DNA from: Massilia soli
GTDB taxonomy: Bacteria; Pseudomonadota; Gammaproteobacteria; Burkholderiales; Burkholderiaceae_D
Direction: 5' to 3'
DNA length: 64,000 nt
Assembly (NCBI RefSeq): GCF_016809835.1
Contig: NZ_JAFBIL020000005.1
Location: 248,001 to 312,000 of the forward strand
Of this stretch, positions 25,746-33,565 are shown piece by piece (the stretch's first letter is position 1; every line of letters starts with the position of its first letter). The notes beneath the pieces were generated by a model that saw only the letters and a program-made list of their open reading frames with translations, had not been told where the DNA came from and ran no database searches. Position numbers and translations under genes: made by a program.

Positions 25746-28370
25746 ATGGACGACGCCATCCGTCGCATCGTGTCAAGCAAGCACAGCCGCAACGTGGGAA
25801 TGGCAGGCCCATTTGCGCTGCTGACGCTGGTATTCGCCCTGGACTTGAATACCCCGCTCGACTTTGCCGTATGCATCGGCTACGCCCCCGCCGTCTTGCT
25901 CGCGATGCTCTCGCGCAACCACCGCGTCGTCCTGATCGCCGCTGCCATCGGCGCACTGCTGACGCTACTGGGCATCATGCTCTCCCCGCCGGCCCTGGCT
26001 GGCACGCCGGATGCCTATATCGTTGTCCACCGAAGCATGGCGCTGGCCGCCATCGCGACCTGCGCCTTCCTGTCGATTTTCCTGATCCGCCTGAGCGATC
26101 GCTCCGCAACGGCCAGCCGCATGCTCGACATGGCCGGCAACCTTGGCAAGCTGGGCGGATGGCGCGTCGACGTCCAGAGCGGCAAGGTGGACTGGTCCCA
26201 CGAAGTGGCGCGGATTCACGGCGAGCCGCAAGGATTCTCGCCGAGCCTCGATCAAGGCCTCAACTATTACGCCGATGAACACCGGGCGCGCATCCGGGAG
26301 CGCGTTGTCGCCTGCATCGAACAGGGCACGCCGTTCGCGGAAGAGTTGCAGATCATTACGCGCGAGGGCGATCGCCGCTGGGTTCGCTGCGTCGGCCGCG
26401 CCGTACGCAACGAGCGCGCCATGATCGTGGCGATCCAGGGCGCCTTCCAGGATATCAACGAGCAGAAGTCGATCGAGACCCAATTGCGCCTGAGTTTGGC
26501 ATCGTGGCACAGCCTGGCCGAGGCAATGCCGATGATCGTCTGGACGGCCGACTCGTCGGGCGCGCTCGACTACTTCAATCAGTTGATGATGGCCTACTCT
26601 GGCTTGACGCGCGAGCAACTTCTGCCCAACGGCTGGATCGGCCTGATCCACCCGGACGACTGCGACGCCATGATCGCGACCTGGACCCGCGCCGTGTCGC
26701 TGCACGCGCCCGTCGAGATGAGCTTCCGCGTGCGCCGCCACGATGGGAGCTATCGCTGGCACCTGTCCCGTGCGGCCTTCGTGCCCGATGGCGTGACCGG
26801 CGCGGCCAGATGGTTTGGCAGCGCCACCGACATCGACGACCAGATGCGCCTGCAGCACGAGGCCAAATCGCTGGCCGACCGCCTGACCGCGACGATGGAA
26901 AGCGTTGGCGACGCCATCCTGGCACTCGACAGCCAATGGAACGTCGTGTACATCAACCGGCATGGCGAGGCCCTGCTCCACGTCACACGCGAAGAGCTGA
27001 TCGGCGAACGCTTGTGGGAGAAGTTCCCGGAAGCAGTTGGCTCAACCTTCGACACGGAATACCACCGCTGCGTCGAGCAGCAGGTCGCGGTCCGGTTCGA
27101 AGAATACTTCGCGCCCCTGCAAAAGCATTTCGAGATCAACGCCTACCCCGCCCCGGATGGCCTGACCGTGTACTTCCGCGACATCACCCAGCAGCGCATG
27201 CTGGCAGAGCAAATGATCCAGGCGCAAAAGCTGGAGTCCCTTGGGCGCCTGACCGGTGGCGTTGCCCACGATTTCAACAACCTGCTGACGGTTATTCTTG
27301 GCAATGCCGAGATGCTGGTCGAGCAAGCGGTGCCCGATACCACCGGCCATCTGCTCGCCGACATGATCTTCGCCGCGGCCCAACGCGGCGCGGCGATGAC
27401 CCAGCGCCTGCTCGCCTTCGCCCGCAAGCAGGCGCTGGAACCGGTGCCAGCCGACCTCAACGCCTTGGTCGGTGGTACCGACCAGCTGCTGCGCCACACG
27501 CTGGGCAGCCACATCGAGATCGCCATGCGGCGCACGAACGGGCTGTGGCTGACCCTGGTCGATCCCGGCCAGCTGGAAAGCGCGCTGCTGAATCTCGCCA
27601 TCAACGCGCGTGACGCGATGCCGGACGGCGGCGTATTGACCATCGAGACCGCCAACACCAGCCTCGACGAAGTGTATGCCAGCAACTATAGCGGCGTCAC
27701 GCCCGGCGACTATGTGATGCTGGCGGTATCGGACAGCGGCAGCGGCATCGCGCCCGATATGCTGGCGCGCGTGTTCGAGCCGTTTTACACCACCAAGCAG
27801 ATGGGCAAGGGAACCGGGCTCGGCCTTGCGATGGTGTACGGCTTCGTGATGCAATCAAAAGGCCACGTCGCCATTTCCAGCGAGCTTGGGCATGGCACGA
27901 CGGTCAAGATCTACCTGCCCCGGCTGGCAGGTGGCGAGCTGGCCGCCAGGTCCGCCGACCGGCCGGCAGAGATCGAAAACGGCAACGGCCAGCTGATCTT
28001 GGTGACCGAGGACGATGCCATGGTGCGCGCCTACGCCTGCGGACAACTGAAAGAGCTGGGCTACCGCGTGATCGAGGCCGCCAGCGGCGCCGACGCGCTG
28101 GCACTGCTGCATTCGCGCGACGACATCGACTTGTTGTTTACCGATGTCGTCATGCCTGGCGGCCTGAGCGGCCGCCAGCTCGCCGATGCGGTGCAGGCCT
28201 TCCGCCCGGCACTGCCGATCTTGTACACATCGGGCTATACTCAAGATGCAATTCTCCAACATGGCCGGCTCGCACCCGGCGTGATGCTGTTGAACAAACC
28301 TTACCGCCGTGCCGAAATGGCGCAGAAGGTCGCGGCCGCACTTGACGCAAACACACTGGAGTCGCAATGA
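25746..28370 (+). CDS. Membrane-bound multi-PAS hybrid histidine kinase
   Basis: 874-residue sensor kinase. Three or four membrane helices in the first ~120 residues (FALLTLVFALDL, FAVCIGYAPAVLLAML, VVLIAAAIGALLTLLGI, SMALAAIATCAFLSIFLI) are followed by three PAS domains (about 130-245, 255-375, 385-490). HisKA has LTGGVAHDFNNLLTVILGN (H about 510), HATPase_c has NLAINARDAM, DSGSGIAPDM and GTGLGLAMVYGFV, and a C-terminal REC (about 750-870) has LVTEDDAMVRA and LLFTDVVMPGG. ATG 25746 was preferred to TTG 25698. It overlaps the REC-EAL gene by 4 bp (ATGA), indicating a coupled pair. Lies between two tRNA-Asn copies. Confidence 0.9.
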   Translation: MDDAIRRIVSSKHSRNVGMAGPFALLTLVFALDLNTPLDFAVCIGYAPAVLLAMLSRNHRVVLIAAAIGALLTLLGIMLSPPALAGTPDAYIVVHRSMALAAIATCAFLSIFLIRLSDRSATASRMLDMAGNLGKLGGWRVDVQSGKVDWSHEVARIHGEPQGFSPSLDQGLNYYADEHRARIRERVVACIEQGTPFAEELQIITREGDRRWVRCVGRAVRNERAMIVAIQGAFQDINEQKSIETQLRLSLASWHSLAEAMPMIVWTADSSGALDYFNQLMMAYSGLTREQLLPNGWIGLIHPDDCDAMIATWTRAVSLHAPVEMSFRVRRHDGSYRWHLSRAAFVPDGVTGAARWFGSATDIDDQMRLQHEAKSLADRLTATMESVGDAILALDSQWNVVYINRHGEALLHVTREELIGERLWEKFPEAVGSTFDTEYHRCVEQQVAVRFEEYFAPLQKHFEINAYPAPDGLTVYFRDITQQRMLAEQMIQAQKLESLGRLTGGVAHDFNNLLTVILGNAEMLVEQAVPDTTGHLLADMIFAAAQRGAAMTQRLLAFARKQALEPVPADLNALVGGTDQLLRHTLGSHIEIAMRRTNGLWLTLVDPGQLESALLNLAINARDAMPDGGVLTIETANTSLDEVYASNYSGVTPGDYVMLAVSDSGSGIAPDMLARVFEPFYTTKQMGKGTGLGLAMVYGFVMQSKGHVAISSELGHGTTVKIYLPRLAGGELAARSADRPAEIENGNGQLILVTEDDAMVRAYACGQLKELGYRVIEAASGADALALLHSRDDIDLLFTDVVMPGGLSGRQLADAVQAFRPALPILYTSGYTQDAILQHGRLAPGVMLLNKPYRRAEMAQKVAAALDANTLESQ

Positions 28371-29578
28371 ACGAATGCCGCCTCCTTATCCTCGACGACG
28401 ATGAATCAATCGCCCGCACTGTCGCGCTGATCGCCAGTTCCGGCGGCGCGCAAAGCCGCGTCTGCACCAATGCCCATGAATTCCTCGACCTGACGCAGTC
28501 ATGGACGCCGAGCCATTTGTTTGTCGACCTGCAGATGCCCGACATGGATGGCCTGCAAGTGCTCAGCGAGCTCGCCAAGCGAGGCTGCCGCGCGTGCATC
28601 ATCATCAGCAGCGGCGTCGGTGCGCGCGTGCTGGAGGCCGCCGTGCTGTCGGCCAACGAGCTCGGGCTGAATGTATGCGGCATGCTGGCCAAGCCGTTCC
28701 GCCTCAACGAGCTGCGCTCGCTGCTGTTCGACACCAATGCCACGCCCAGCAAGATGGCGCTTGGCTTCGGGCCAGCCCACCTGCCGGCATTCAAGCCTGC
28801 CGCGCCGGACCTGCAGGCGGCGCTGGACCAGAAGCACCTGTTCGTGGTCTACCAGCCGAAGATCCATTGCGCCACTGGCAGGGTCAGCGGCCTGGAAGCG
28901 CTGGTACGCTGGCAGCATCCCGATCACGGCCTGATCACGCCCGACCGCTTCATCTGCCTGGCCGAGGAAGCCGGCCTGATCGACAGCATCACGCTCGCCG
29001 TGCTGCACGACGCCCTGCCCTGGTTCGCGCAGCTGTCGACCGACTACGGCGGGCTGGGCGAATTGACCTTATCGATCAATATTTCGGCGCGCAGCCTTGG
29101 CCGCCCCGAGCTGATCGACGCCATCGTCAACCTGTGCGCCCGCAGCGGCGTGAGTCCATCCAGGCTGATCTTTGAACTGACCGAGACCGCCGCCATGGAC
29201 GAGCCGGTTGCCGCGCTTACCCTGCTCACGCGGCTGCGCGTGCATGGCTTTATGCTGTCGCTGGATGATTTTGGCACCGGCTACTCGTCGATGCTGCAAC
29301 TGGTGCGCCTGCCGTTCTCGGAAATCAAGATCGACCGCTCGTTCGTGGCCAGCGCCGCCACTTCGCAGGAATCGCGTGCGGTGATCCGCTGCATTACCGA
29401 CCTGGGCCGCAGCCTGGGCATGAAGACCACCGCCGAAGGCGTCGAGGACGCCGCCACCCACGCCTATCTGCAGGAAATCGGCTGCGACCTGGCGCAGGGC
29501 TACCTGTTCGCCAGGCCCATGACGCGGCAACTGCTGACGAACTGGATGGATCAGCAACTGGCGCGATTCGGCCACTAG
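28367..29578 (+). CDS. REC-EAL response regulator, c-di-GMP phosphodiesterase
   Basis: 403-residue regulator that should hydrolyse cyclic di-GMP when phosphorylated. The receiver (about 1-125) has LLILDDDESIART and LFVDLQMPDMDG. The EAL domain (about 150-395) has GLEALVRWQHP, NISARSL, ELTE, DDFGTGYSS, KIDRSF, AEGVE and QGYLFARPM, all residues expected for an active enzyme. Its start overlaps the upstream hybrid kinase stop, so the kinase is its probable phosphodonor. The pair links an unknown PAS signal to c-di-GMP turnover (motility or biofilm). Confidence 0.93.
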   Translation: MNECRLLILDDDESIARTVALIASSGGAQSRVCTNAHEFLDLTQSWTPSHLFVDLQMPDMDGLQVLSELAKRGCRACIIISSGVGARVLEAAVLSANELGLNVCGMLAKPFRLNELRSLLFDTNATPSKMALGFGPAHLPAFKPAAPDLQAALDQKHLFVVYQPKIHCATGRVSGLEALVRWQHPDHGLITPDRFICLAEEAGLIDSITLAVLHDALPWFAQLSTDYGGLGELTLSINISARSLGRPELIDAIVNLCARSGVSPSRLIFELTETAAMDEPVAALTLLTRLRVHGFMLSLDDFGTGYSSMLQLVRLPFSEIKIDRSFVASAATSQESRAVIRCITDLGRSLGMKTTAEGVEDAATHAYLQEIGCDLAQGYLFARPMTRQLLTNWMDQQLARFGH

Positions 29579-29609
29579 GCAAGCGGCGCGGAGTGACACC
29601 CGCACATGC

Positions 29610-29640
29610 AAAAAGGGCCACGTTTTTCAACGTGGCCCTT
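29610..29640 (-). terminator. Terminator of tRNA-Asn copy 2 (may also serve the EAL gene)
   Basis: 12-bp perfect stem (AAGGGCCACGTT / AACGTGGCCCTT) with a 4-nt loop and a TTTTT tail on the minus strand. It lies between the EAL stop and the tRNA, so readthrough from the left would also meet it. Confidence 0.85.
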
Positions 29641-29644
29641 CTAA

Positions 29645-29732
29645 ATTCTGGCTCCCCGACCTGGACTCGAACCAGGGACCTGCGGATTAACAGTCCGTCG
29701 CTCTACCAACTGAGCTATCAGGGAAAAGAGGC
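29645..29732. repeat. 88-bp direct repeat, copy 2 (contains tRNA-Asn)
   Basis: Identical over 88 bases to 25509-25596, same orientation, 4136 bp apart. The two copies bracket exactly the membrane hybrid kinase and REC-EAL genes. Confidence 0.9.
29649..29724 (-). tRNA. tRNA-Asn (GTT), copy 2
   Basis: Sequence identical to copy 1 over all 76 nt, anticodon GTT, encoded CCA. It has a strong consensus promoter and its own terminator. Confidence 0.97.
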
Positions 29733-29735
29733 AAC

Positions 29736-29764
29736 ATTATGTACTGCTCGGGTTGCGCTGTCAA
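29736..29764 (-). promoter_or_regulatory. Sigma-70 promoter of tRNA-Asn copy 2
   Basis: Minus strand: perfect TTGACA (29759-29764), 17-bp spacer, CATAAT (29736-29741), 11 bp before the tRNA 5' end. This is the best promoter seen in the window. Confidence 0.85.
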
Positions 29765-29850
29765 TGCTTGGCATTTTCTGCGCTTACCTTCGTCGTACTC
29801 TCCGAAGCCGATCAAGTTGTGCTCGTACACAACTCGAAAGAAGCAAGATT

Positions 29851-31065
29851 TTAGAGCACTTTACTGATGGCGTCAATCACGACATCGATATTTTTCGAGT
29901 TCAGCGCGGCGACGCAGATACGCCCCGTGTCCACCGCGTAGATCGAGTGCTCCTTGCGCAGCATCTCGACCTGGTCCTTGGTCAGGCCCGAGTACGAGAA
30001 CATGCCGACCTGCTCGCGCACGAAGTCGAAGTCCTGGCCGGGCGCTTTTTCCTTCAGCTTGGCGACGAACTGGGTGCGCATTTCCCGGATACGCACGCGC
30101 ATGCCTTCGAGCTCCTGCTCCCACAGCGTGCGCAGTTCCGGCGTGGTCAGCACGGTGGCGACCACTTTGCCGCCGTGGATCTGCGGGCTCGAATAATTGG
30201 TGCGCACAACGCGCTTCAGTTGCGACAGCACGCGGGCCGCCTCGTCCGCCGACGCGGCGACAACGCTCAGTGCGCCAACACGCTCGCCGTACAGCGAGAA
30301 CGACTTCGAGAACGAGTTCGACACCAGCAGCGGGCCGCCTGCCGCAGCAAAGCGCGACACTACGGCGCCGTCCTGCGCGATGCCCGCGCCGAAGCCCTGG
30401 TAAGCCATGTCGAGGAAAGGAATCAGGCCGCCGTCGATCACCGCCTTGATCACATCGCCCCATTGGTCAGCCGACAGGTCGGCGCCGGTCGGGTTATGGC
30501 AGCACGCGTGCAGCACCACGACCGAACCGCGCGGCATCGCCTGCAGCGACGCCATCATGGCGCTGAAATTGACGCCGCGCGTGGCTGCATCATAGTAAGC
30601 GTAGTTATTGACGGTGAAACCGGCGCCCTCGAACAGCGCGCGGTGGTTTTCCCAGCTTGGATCGCTGATATACACCTGGGCGCCCGGCGCGAAACGCGCG
30701 AGGAAGTCGGCGCCGATTTTCAGCGCGCCGGTGCCGCCGATGGCCTGCACGGTTACCGCGCGCTTCTCTTGAATAATCGCGCTGTCGGCACCAAATACCA
30801 GCTCCTGAACCGCCTTGTCGTACGCGGCCAGTCCTTCGATCGGCAGGTAAGTACGCGGCGCGAACTGCTCGGCCAGCAGCGCCTCGGCTTTGCGTACGCA
30901 CTCCAGCAGCGGCACTTTGCCATTATCGTCATAATAGACGCCTACGCCCAGGTTGATCTTGCCCGGGTTGGTGTCGGCATTGAACGCCTCGGTGATACCC
31001 AGGATAGGGTCGCGCGGGGCCATGGCGATGGCGCTGAAGATGCTGGCGGAAGCTGGTGAGGTCAT
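29851..31065 (-). CDS. tyrB: Aromatic amino acid / aspartate aminotransferase
   Basis: 404-residue fold-type I aminotransferase of the AspC/TyrB family, exchanging the amino group of aspartate, tyrosine or phenylalanine with 2-oxoglutarate. PTYLPIEG-like motif RTYLPIEGLAAYDKAV, GGTGALKIGADFL, CCHNPTGADL, and the PLP lysine in NSFSKSFSLYGERVG (about 255). The start at ATG 31065 gives MTSPASASIFSAIAMAPRDPI, the conserved family beginning. It is divergent from uvrB. TyrB rather than AspC is inferred from typical betaproteobacterial context, not from substrate residues. Confidence 0.85.
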   Translation of the reverse strand: MTSPASASIFSAIAMAPRDPILGITEAFNADTNPGKINLGVGVYYDDNGKVPLLECVRKAEALLAEQFAPRTYLPIEGLAAYDKAVQELVFGADSAIIQEKRAVTVQAIGGTGALKIGADFLARFAPGAQVYISDPSWENHRALFEGAGFTVNNYAYYDAATRGVNFSAMMASLQAMPRGSVVVLHACCHNPTGADLSADQWGDVIKAVIDGGLIPFLDMAYQGFGAGIAQDGAVVSRFAAAGGPLLVSNSFSKSFSLYGERVGALSVVAASADEAARVLSQLKRVVRTNYSSPQIHGGKVVATVLTTPELRTLWEQELEGMRVRIREMRTQFVAKLKEKAPGQDFDFVREQVGMFSYSGLTKDQVEMLRKEHSIYAVDTGRICVAALNSKNIDVVIDAISKVL

Positions 31066-31086
31066 CGTGATAAACTTGATTGTCGG

Positions 31087-31102
31087 CTGGTTGTATAGAC
31101 AG
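31087..31102 (+). promoter_or_regulatory. Possible LexA (SOS) box upstream of uvrB
   Basis: CTGGTTGTATAGACAG fits CTG-N10-CAG with an AT-rich centre. It lies 59 bp before the uvrB ATG and just upstream of a TATATT -10-like sequence (31110-31115). uvrB is an SOS gene in E. coli. Single-site match by eye, so moderate confidence. Confidence 0.5.
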
Positions 31103-31160
31103 CGCCCCTTATATTCATTGGGCCGCGAGCGGAGTCCCATTCTAACAAAGGTCTGATCGT

Positions 31161-33248
31161 ATGGCAGAATTATCCGTCGTAAGCCCCCCGGAAGCGACCG
31201 TCGTCGCGTTCCCCGACTCGCCCTTCAAACTGCACCAGCCGTTCGCTCCGGCGGGCGACCAGCCGACCGCGATCGAGGGCCTGATCGAGGGCATCAACGA
31301 CGGCCTGTCGTTCCAGACGCTGCTCGGCGTGACCGGCTCCGGCAAGACCTACACGATGGCCAACGTGATCGCCCGCGCCGGCCGCCCGGCCATTGTCTTC
31401 GCGCCAAATAAAACCCTGGCCGCGCAGCTGTACTCGGAGTTCCGCGAGTTTTTCCCCGAAAACGCGGTTGAATACTTCGTCAGCTACTACGATTACTACC
31501 AGCCGGAAGCCTACGTGCCGCAGCGCGACCTGTTCATCGAAAAGGACTCGTCGATCAACGAGCATATCGAGCAGATGCGCCTGTCCTGCACCAAGTCGCT
31601 GATGGAACGGCGCGACGTGGTGATCGTCGCGACCGTCTCGGCGATTTACGGTATCGGTAATCCGAGCGAATACCACAAGATGATCCTGACCCTGCGCGCC
31701 AAGGACAAGGTCGCCCAGCGCGACGTCATCGCGCGCCTGATCCAGATGCAGTACACGCGCAACGAAATGGACTTCGGCCGCGGCACTTTCCGGGTGCGCG
31801 GCGACACCATCGACATTTTCCCGGCGGAGCACGCCGAACTGGCGATCCGCGTCGAGATGTTCGACGACGAGATCGAATCGCTGCAGCTGTTCGACCCGCT
31901 GACCGGGCGCGTGCGCCAGAAAATCCCGCGGTTCACCGTCTACCCGGGTTCGCACTACGTGACGCAGCGTTCGACCGTACTGAAAGCGGTGGAAAGCATC
32001 AAGGCCGAGCTGCGCGACCGGCTCGAGTTCTTCCGCACCGAAAACAAGCTGATTGAAGAGCAGCGCCTTGAACAGCGTACCCGCTTCGACCTGGAAATGA
32101 TGGCCGAAATCGGCTTTACCAAGGGTATCGAAAACTACTCGCGCCATCTGTCCGGCGCGATGCCGGGCGAGCCGCCCCCTACCCTGGTCGACTACCTGCC
32201 GAAGGACGCCATCATGTTCCTCGACGAGTCGCACGTGCTGATCGGGCAGCTCAACGCGATGTACAACGGCGACCGCTCGCGCAAGACCAACCTGGTGGAC
32301 TTCGGCTTCCGCCTGCCGTCCGCGCTCGATAACCGTCCGCTCAAGTTTGAAGAATTTGAACGCAAGATGCGGCAAACCATCTTCGTCTCGGCGACGCCGG
32401 CCGACTACGAGAAAACCCACGCCGACAATGTCGTCGAGCAGGTGGTGCGGCCAACCGGCCTGGTCGACCCGCTGGTGATCGTCAAGCCCGCCCGCACCCA
32501 GGTCGATGACCTGATGTCCGAGATTAACGACCGGATCGCCAAGGACGAGCGCGTGCTGGTGACGACGCTGACCAAGCGCATGGCCGAGCAGCTGACCGAA
32601 TACCTGGGCGACCACGGCATCAAGGTGCGCTACCTGCACAGCGATATCGAGACGGTGGAACGGGTCGAGATCCTGCGCGACTTGCGCCTTGGCACCTTCG
32701 ATGTACTGGTCGGCATCAACCTGCTGCGCGAGGGCCTCGATTTGCCGGAGGTGTCGCTGGTGGCGGTGCTGGACGCCGACAAGGAAGGCTTCCTGCGGTC
32801 GGAGCGCAGCCTGATCCAGACCATCGGGCGCGCCGCGCGCAACCTGAACGGCATGGCGATCCTGTATGCCGACAAGATCACCGATTCGATGCAGCTGGCG
32901 ATCGGCGAAACCGAGCGCCGCCGCGCCAAGCAGATCGCCTTTAATGAGGCCAACGGCATCACGCCGCGCGGCATCAAGAAGCAGATCAAGGAGCTGATCG
33001 ACGGCGTCTACAGCCCGCAGCAGGCGCGCGAGACGCTCGACGCCGAGAAGGAAACCGCGAAGATCGAATCGATGAGCGAGAAGCAGATCAGCAAGGAGAT
33101 CAAGCGCCTCGAGAAGCTGATGGTCGACCACGCGAAAAATCTCGAATTCGAGAAGGCCGCGCAGGTGCGCGACCAGCTGCACATCCTGAAGCAGCAGGCG
33201 TTTGGCGCGCCGGGAACCGACAACATCGTGTCGATGCTCGGGAAGTAA
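31161..33248 (+). CDS. uvrB: Excinuclease ABC subunit B
   Basis: Damage-verifying helicase-like subunit of nucleotide excision repair, 695 residues. Walker A in [18 protein letters not shown] (about 50-67), beta-hairpin region [20 protein letters not shown] Walker B box, helicase motif [11 protein letters not shown], and the C-terminal UVR coiled coil ([23 protein letters not shown]) that contacts UvrC. Divergent from the aminotransferase gene. Confidence 0.98.
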   Translation: MAELSVVSPPEATVVAFPDSPFKLHQPFAPAGDQPTAIEGLIEGINDGLSFQTLLGVTGSGKTYTMANVIARAGRPAIVFAPNKTLAAQLYSEFREFFPENAVEYFVSYYDYYQPEAYVPQRDLFIEKDSSINEHIEQMRLSCTKSLMERRDVVIVATVSAIYGIGNPSEYHKMILTLRAKDKVAQRDVIARLIQMQYTRNEMDFGRGTFRVRGDTIDIFPAEHAELAIRVEMFDDEIESLQLFDPLTGRVRQKIPRFTVYPGSHYVTQRSTVLKAVESIKAELRDRLEFFRTENKLIEEQRLEQRTRFDLEMMAEIGFTKGIENYSRHLSGAMPGEPPPTLVDYLPKDAIMFLDESHVLIGQLNAMYNGDRSRKTNLVDFGFRLPSALDNRPLKFEEFERKMRQTIFVSATPADYEKTHADNVVEQVVRPTGLVDPLVIVKPARTQVDDLMSEINDRIAKDERVLVTTLTKRMAEQLTEYLGDHGIKVRYLHSDIETVERVEILRDLRLGTFDVLVGINLLREGLDLPEVSLVAVLDADKEGFLRSERSLIQTIGRAARNLNGMAILYADKITDSMQLAIGETERRRAKQIAFNEANGITPRGIKKQIKELIDGVYSPQQARETLDAEKETAKIESMSEKQISKEIKRLEKLMVDHAKNLEFEKAAQVRDQLHILKQQAFGAPGTDNIVSMLGK

Positions 33249-33565
33249 CGCGGCCTGTCCCTGTTCGCGCGGGAGAGTGGCTCTGGCACTGCCATTGCAT
33301 CAATCGGGTTCGGGGCGCTCACGGTAATCGCGGCATTGAGACTTGGAATGCAAGATTTGACGTCGCCCCTGCGAAGGCAGGGGCGACGTTGGCTTGGCTG
33401 CCGAGCGATTCGTGTCAGGCAGAATATCCCGGACAGCAGTGCGCGCCGGCGGGAATCCAAGCTGACGCCGCGCAGCGAACTTGACCTTCGCGATTACAGC
33501 ATCCTGGGTATGGGTGCCCGCCTACGCGGGCACGACGTAGTGGTGGCAACGGCGACATCGTCTTT
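33249..33565. other. Intergenic region after uvrB, repeats only
   Basis: 317 bp between uvrB and the convergent CHASE kinase gene. It holds the MITE relic (33291-33442), a palindrome at 33360-33390 and a REP-type unit with core TGCCCGCCTACGCGGGCA (33511-33537). I see no gene. Confidence 0.7.
33291..33442. mobile_element. Decayed copy of a MITE-like element
   Basis: Downstream of uvrB, about 150 bp are clearly related to the element at 57569-57832. They share CCATTGCATCAATCGG, GCATTGAGACTTGGAATG, CGTCGCCCCTGCGAAGGCAG, CTGCCGAGCGATTCGTGTCA and the right terminal repeat ending CAGCAGTGC. The left terminal repeat is not recognisable and no target duplication was found, so this copy is truncated. 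Confidence 0.65.

Noticed and set aside
25509-29732. Integrative island with integrase
   Set aside because: No integrase or recombinase gene lies between the tRNA copies; only the duplication itself is kept as a finding.
31170-33182. 670-codon open frame antisense to uvrB
   Set aside because: Shadow frame of uvrB with no recognisable domain.
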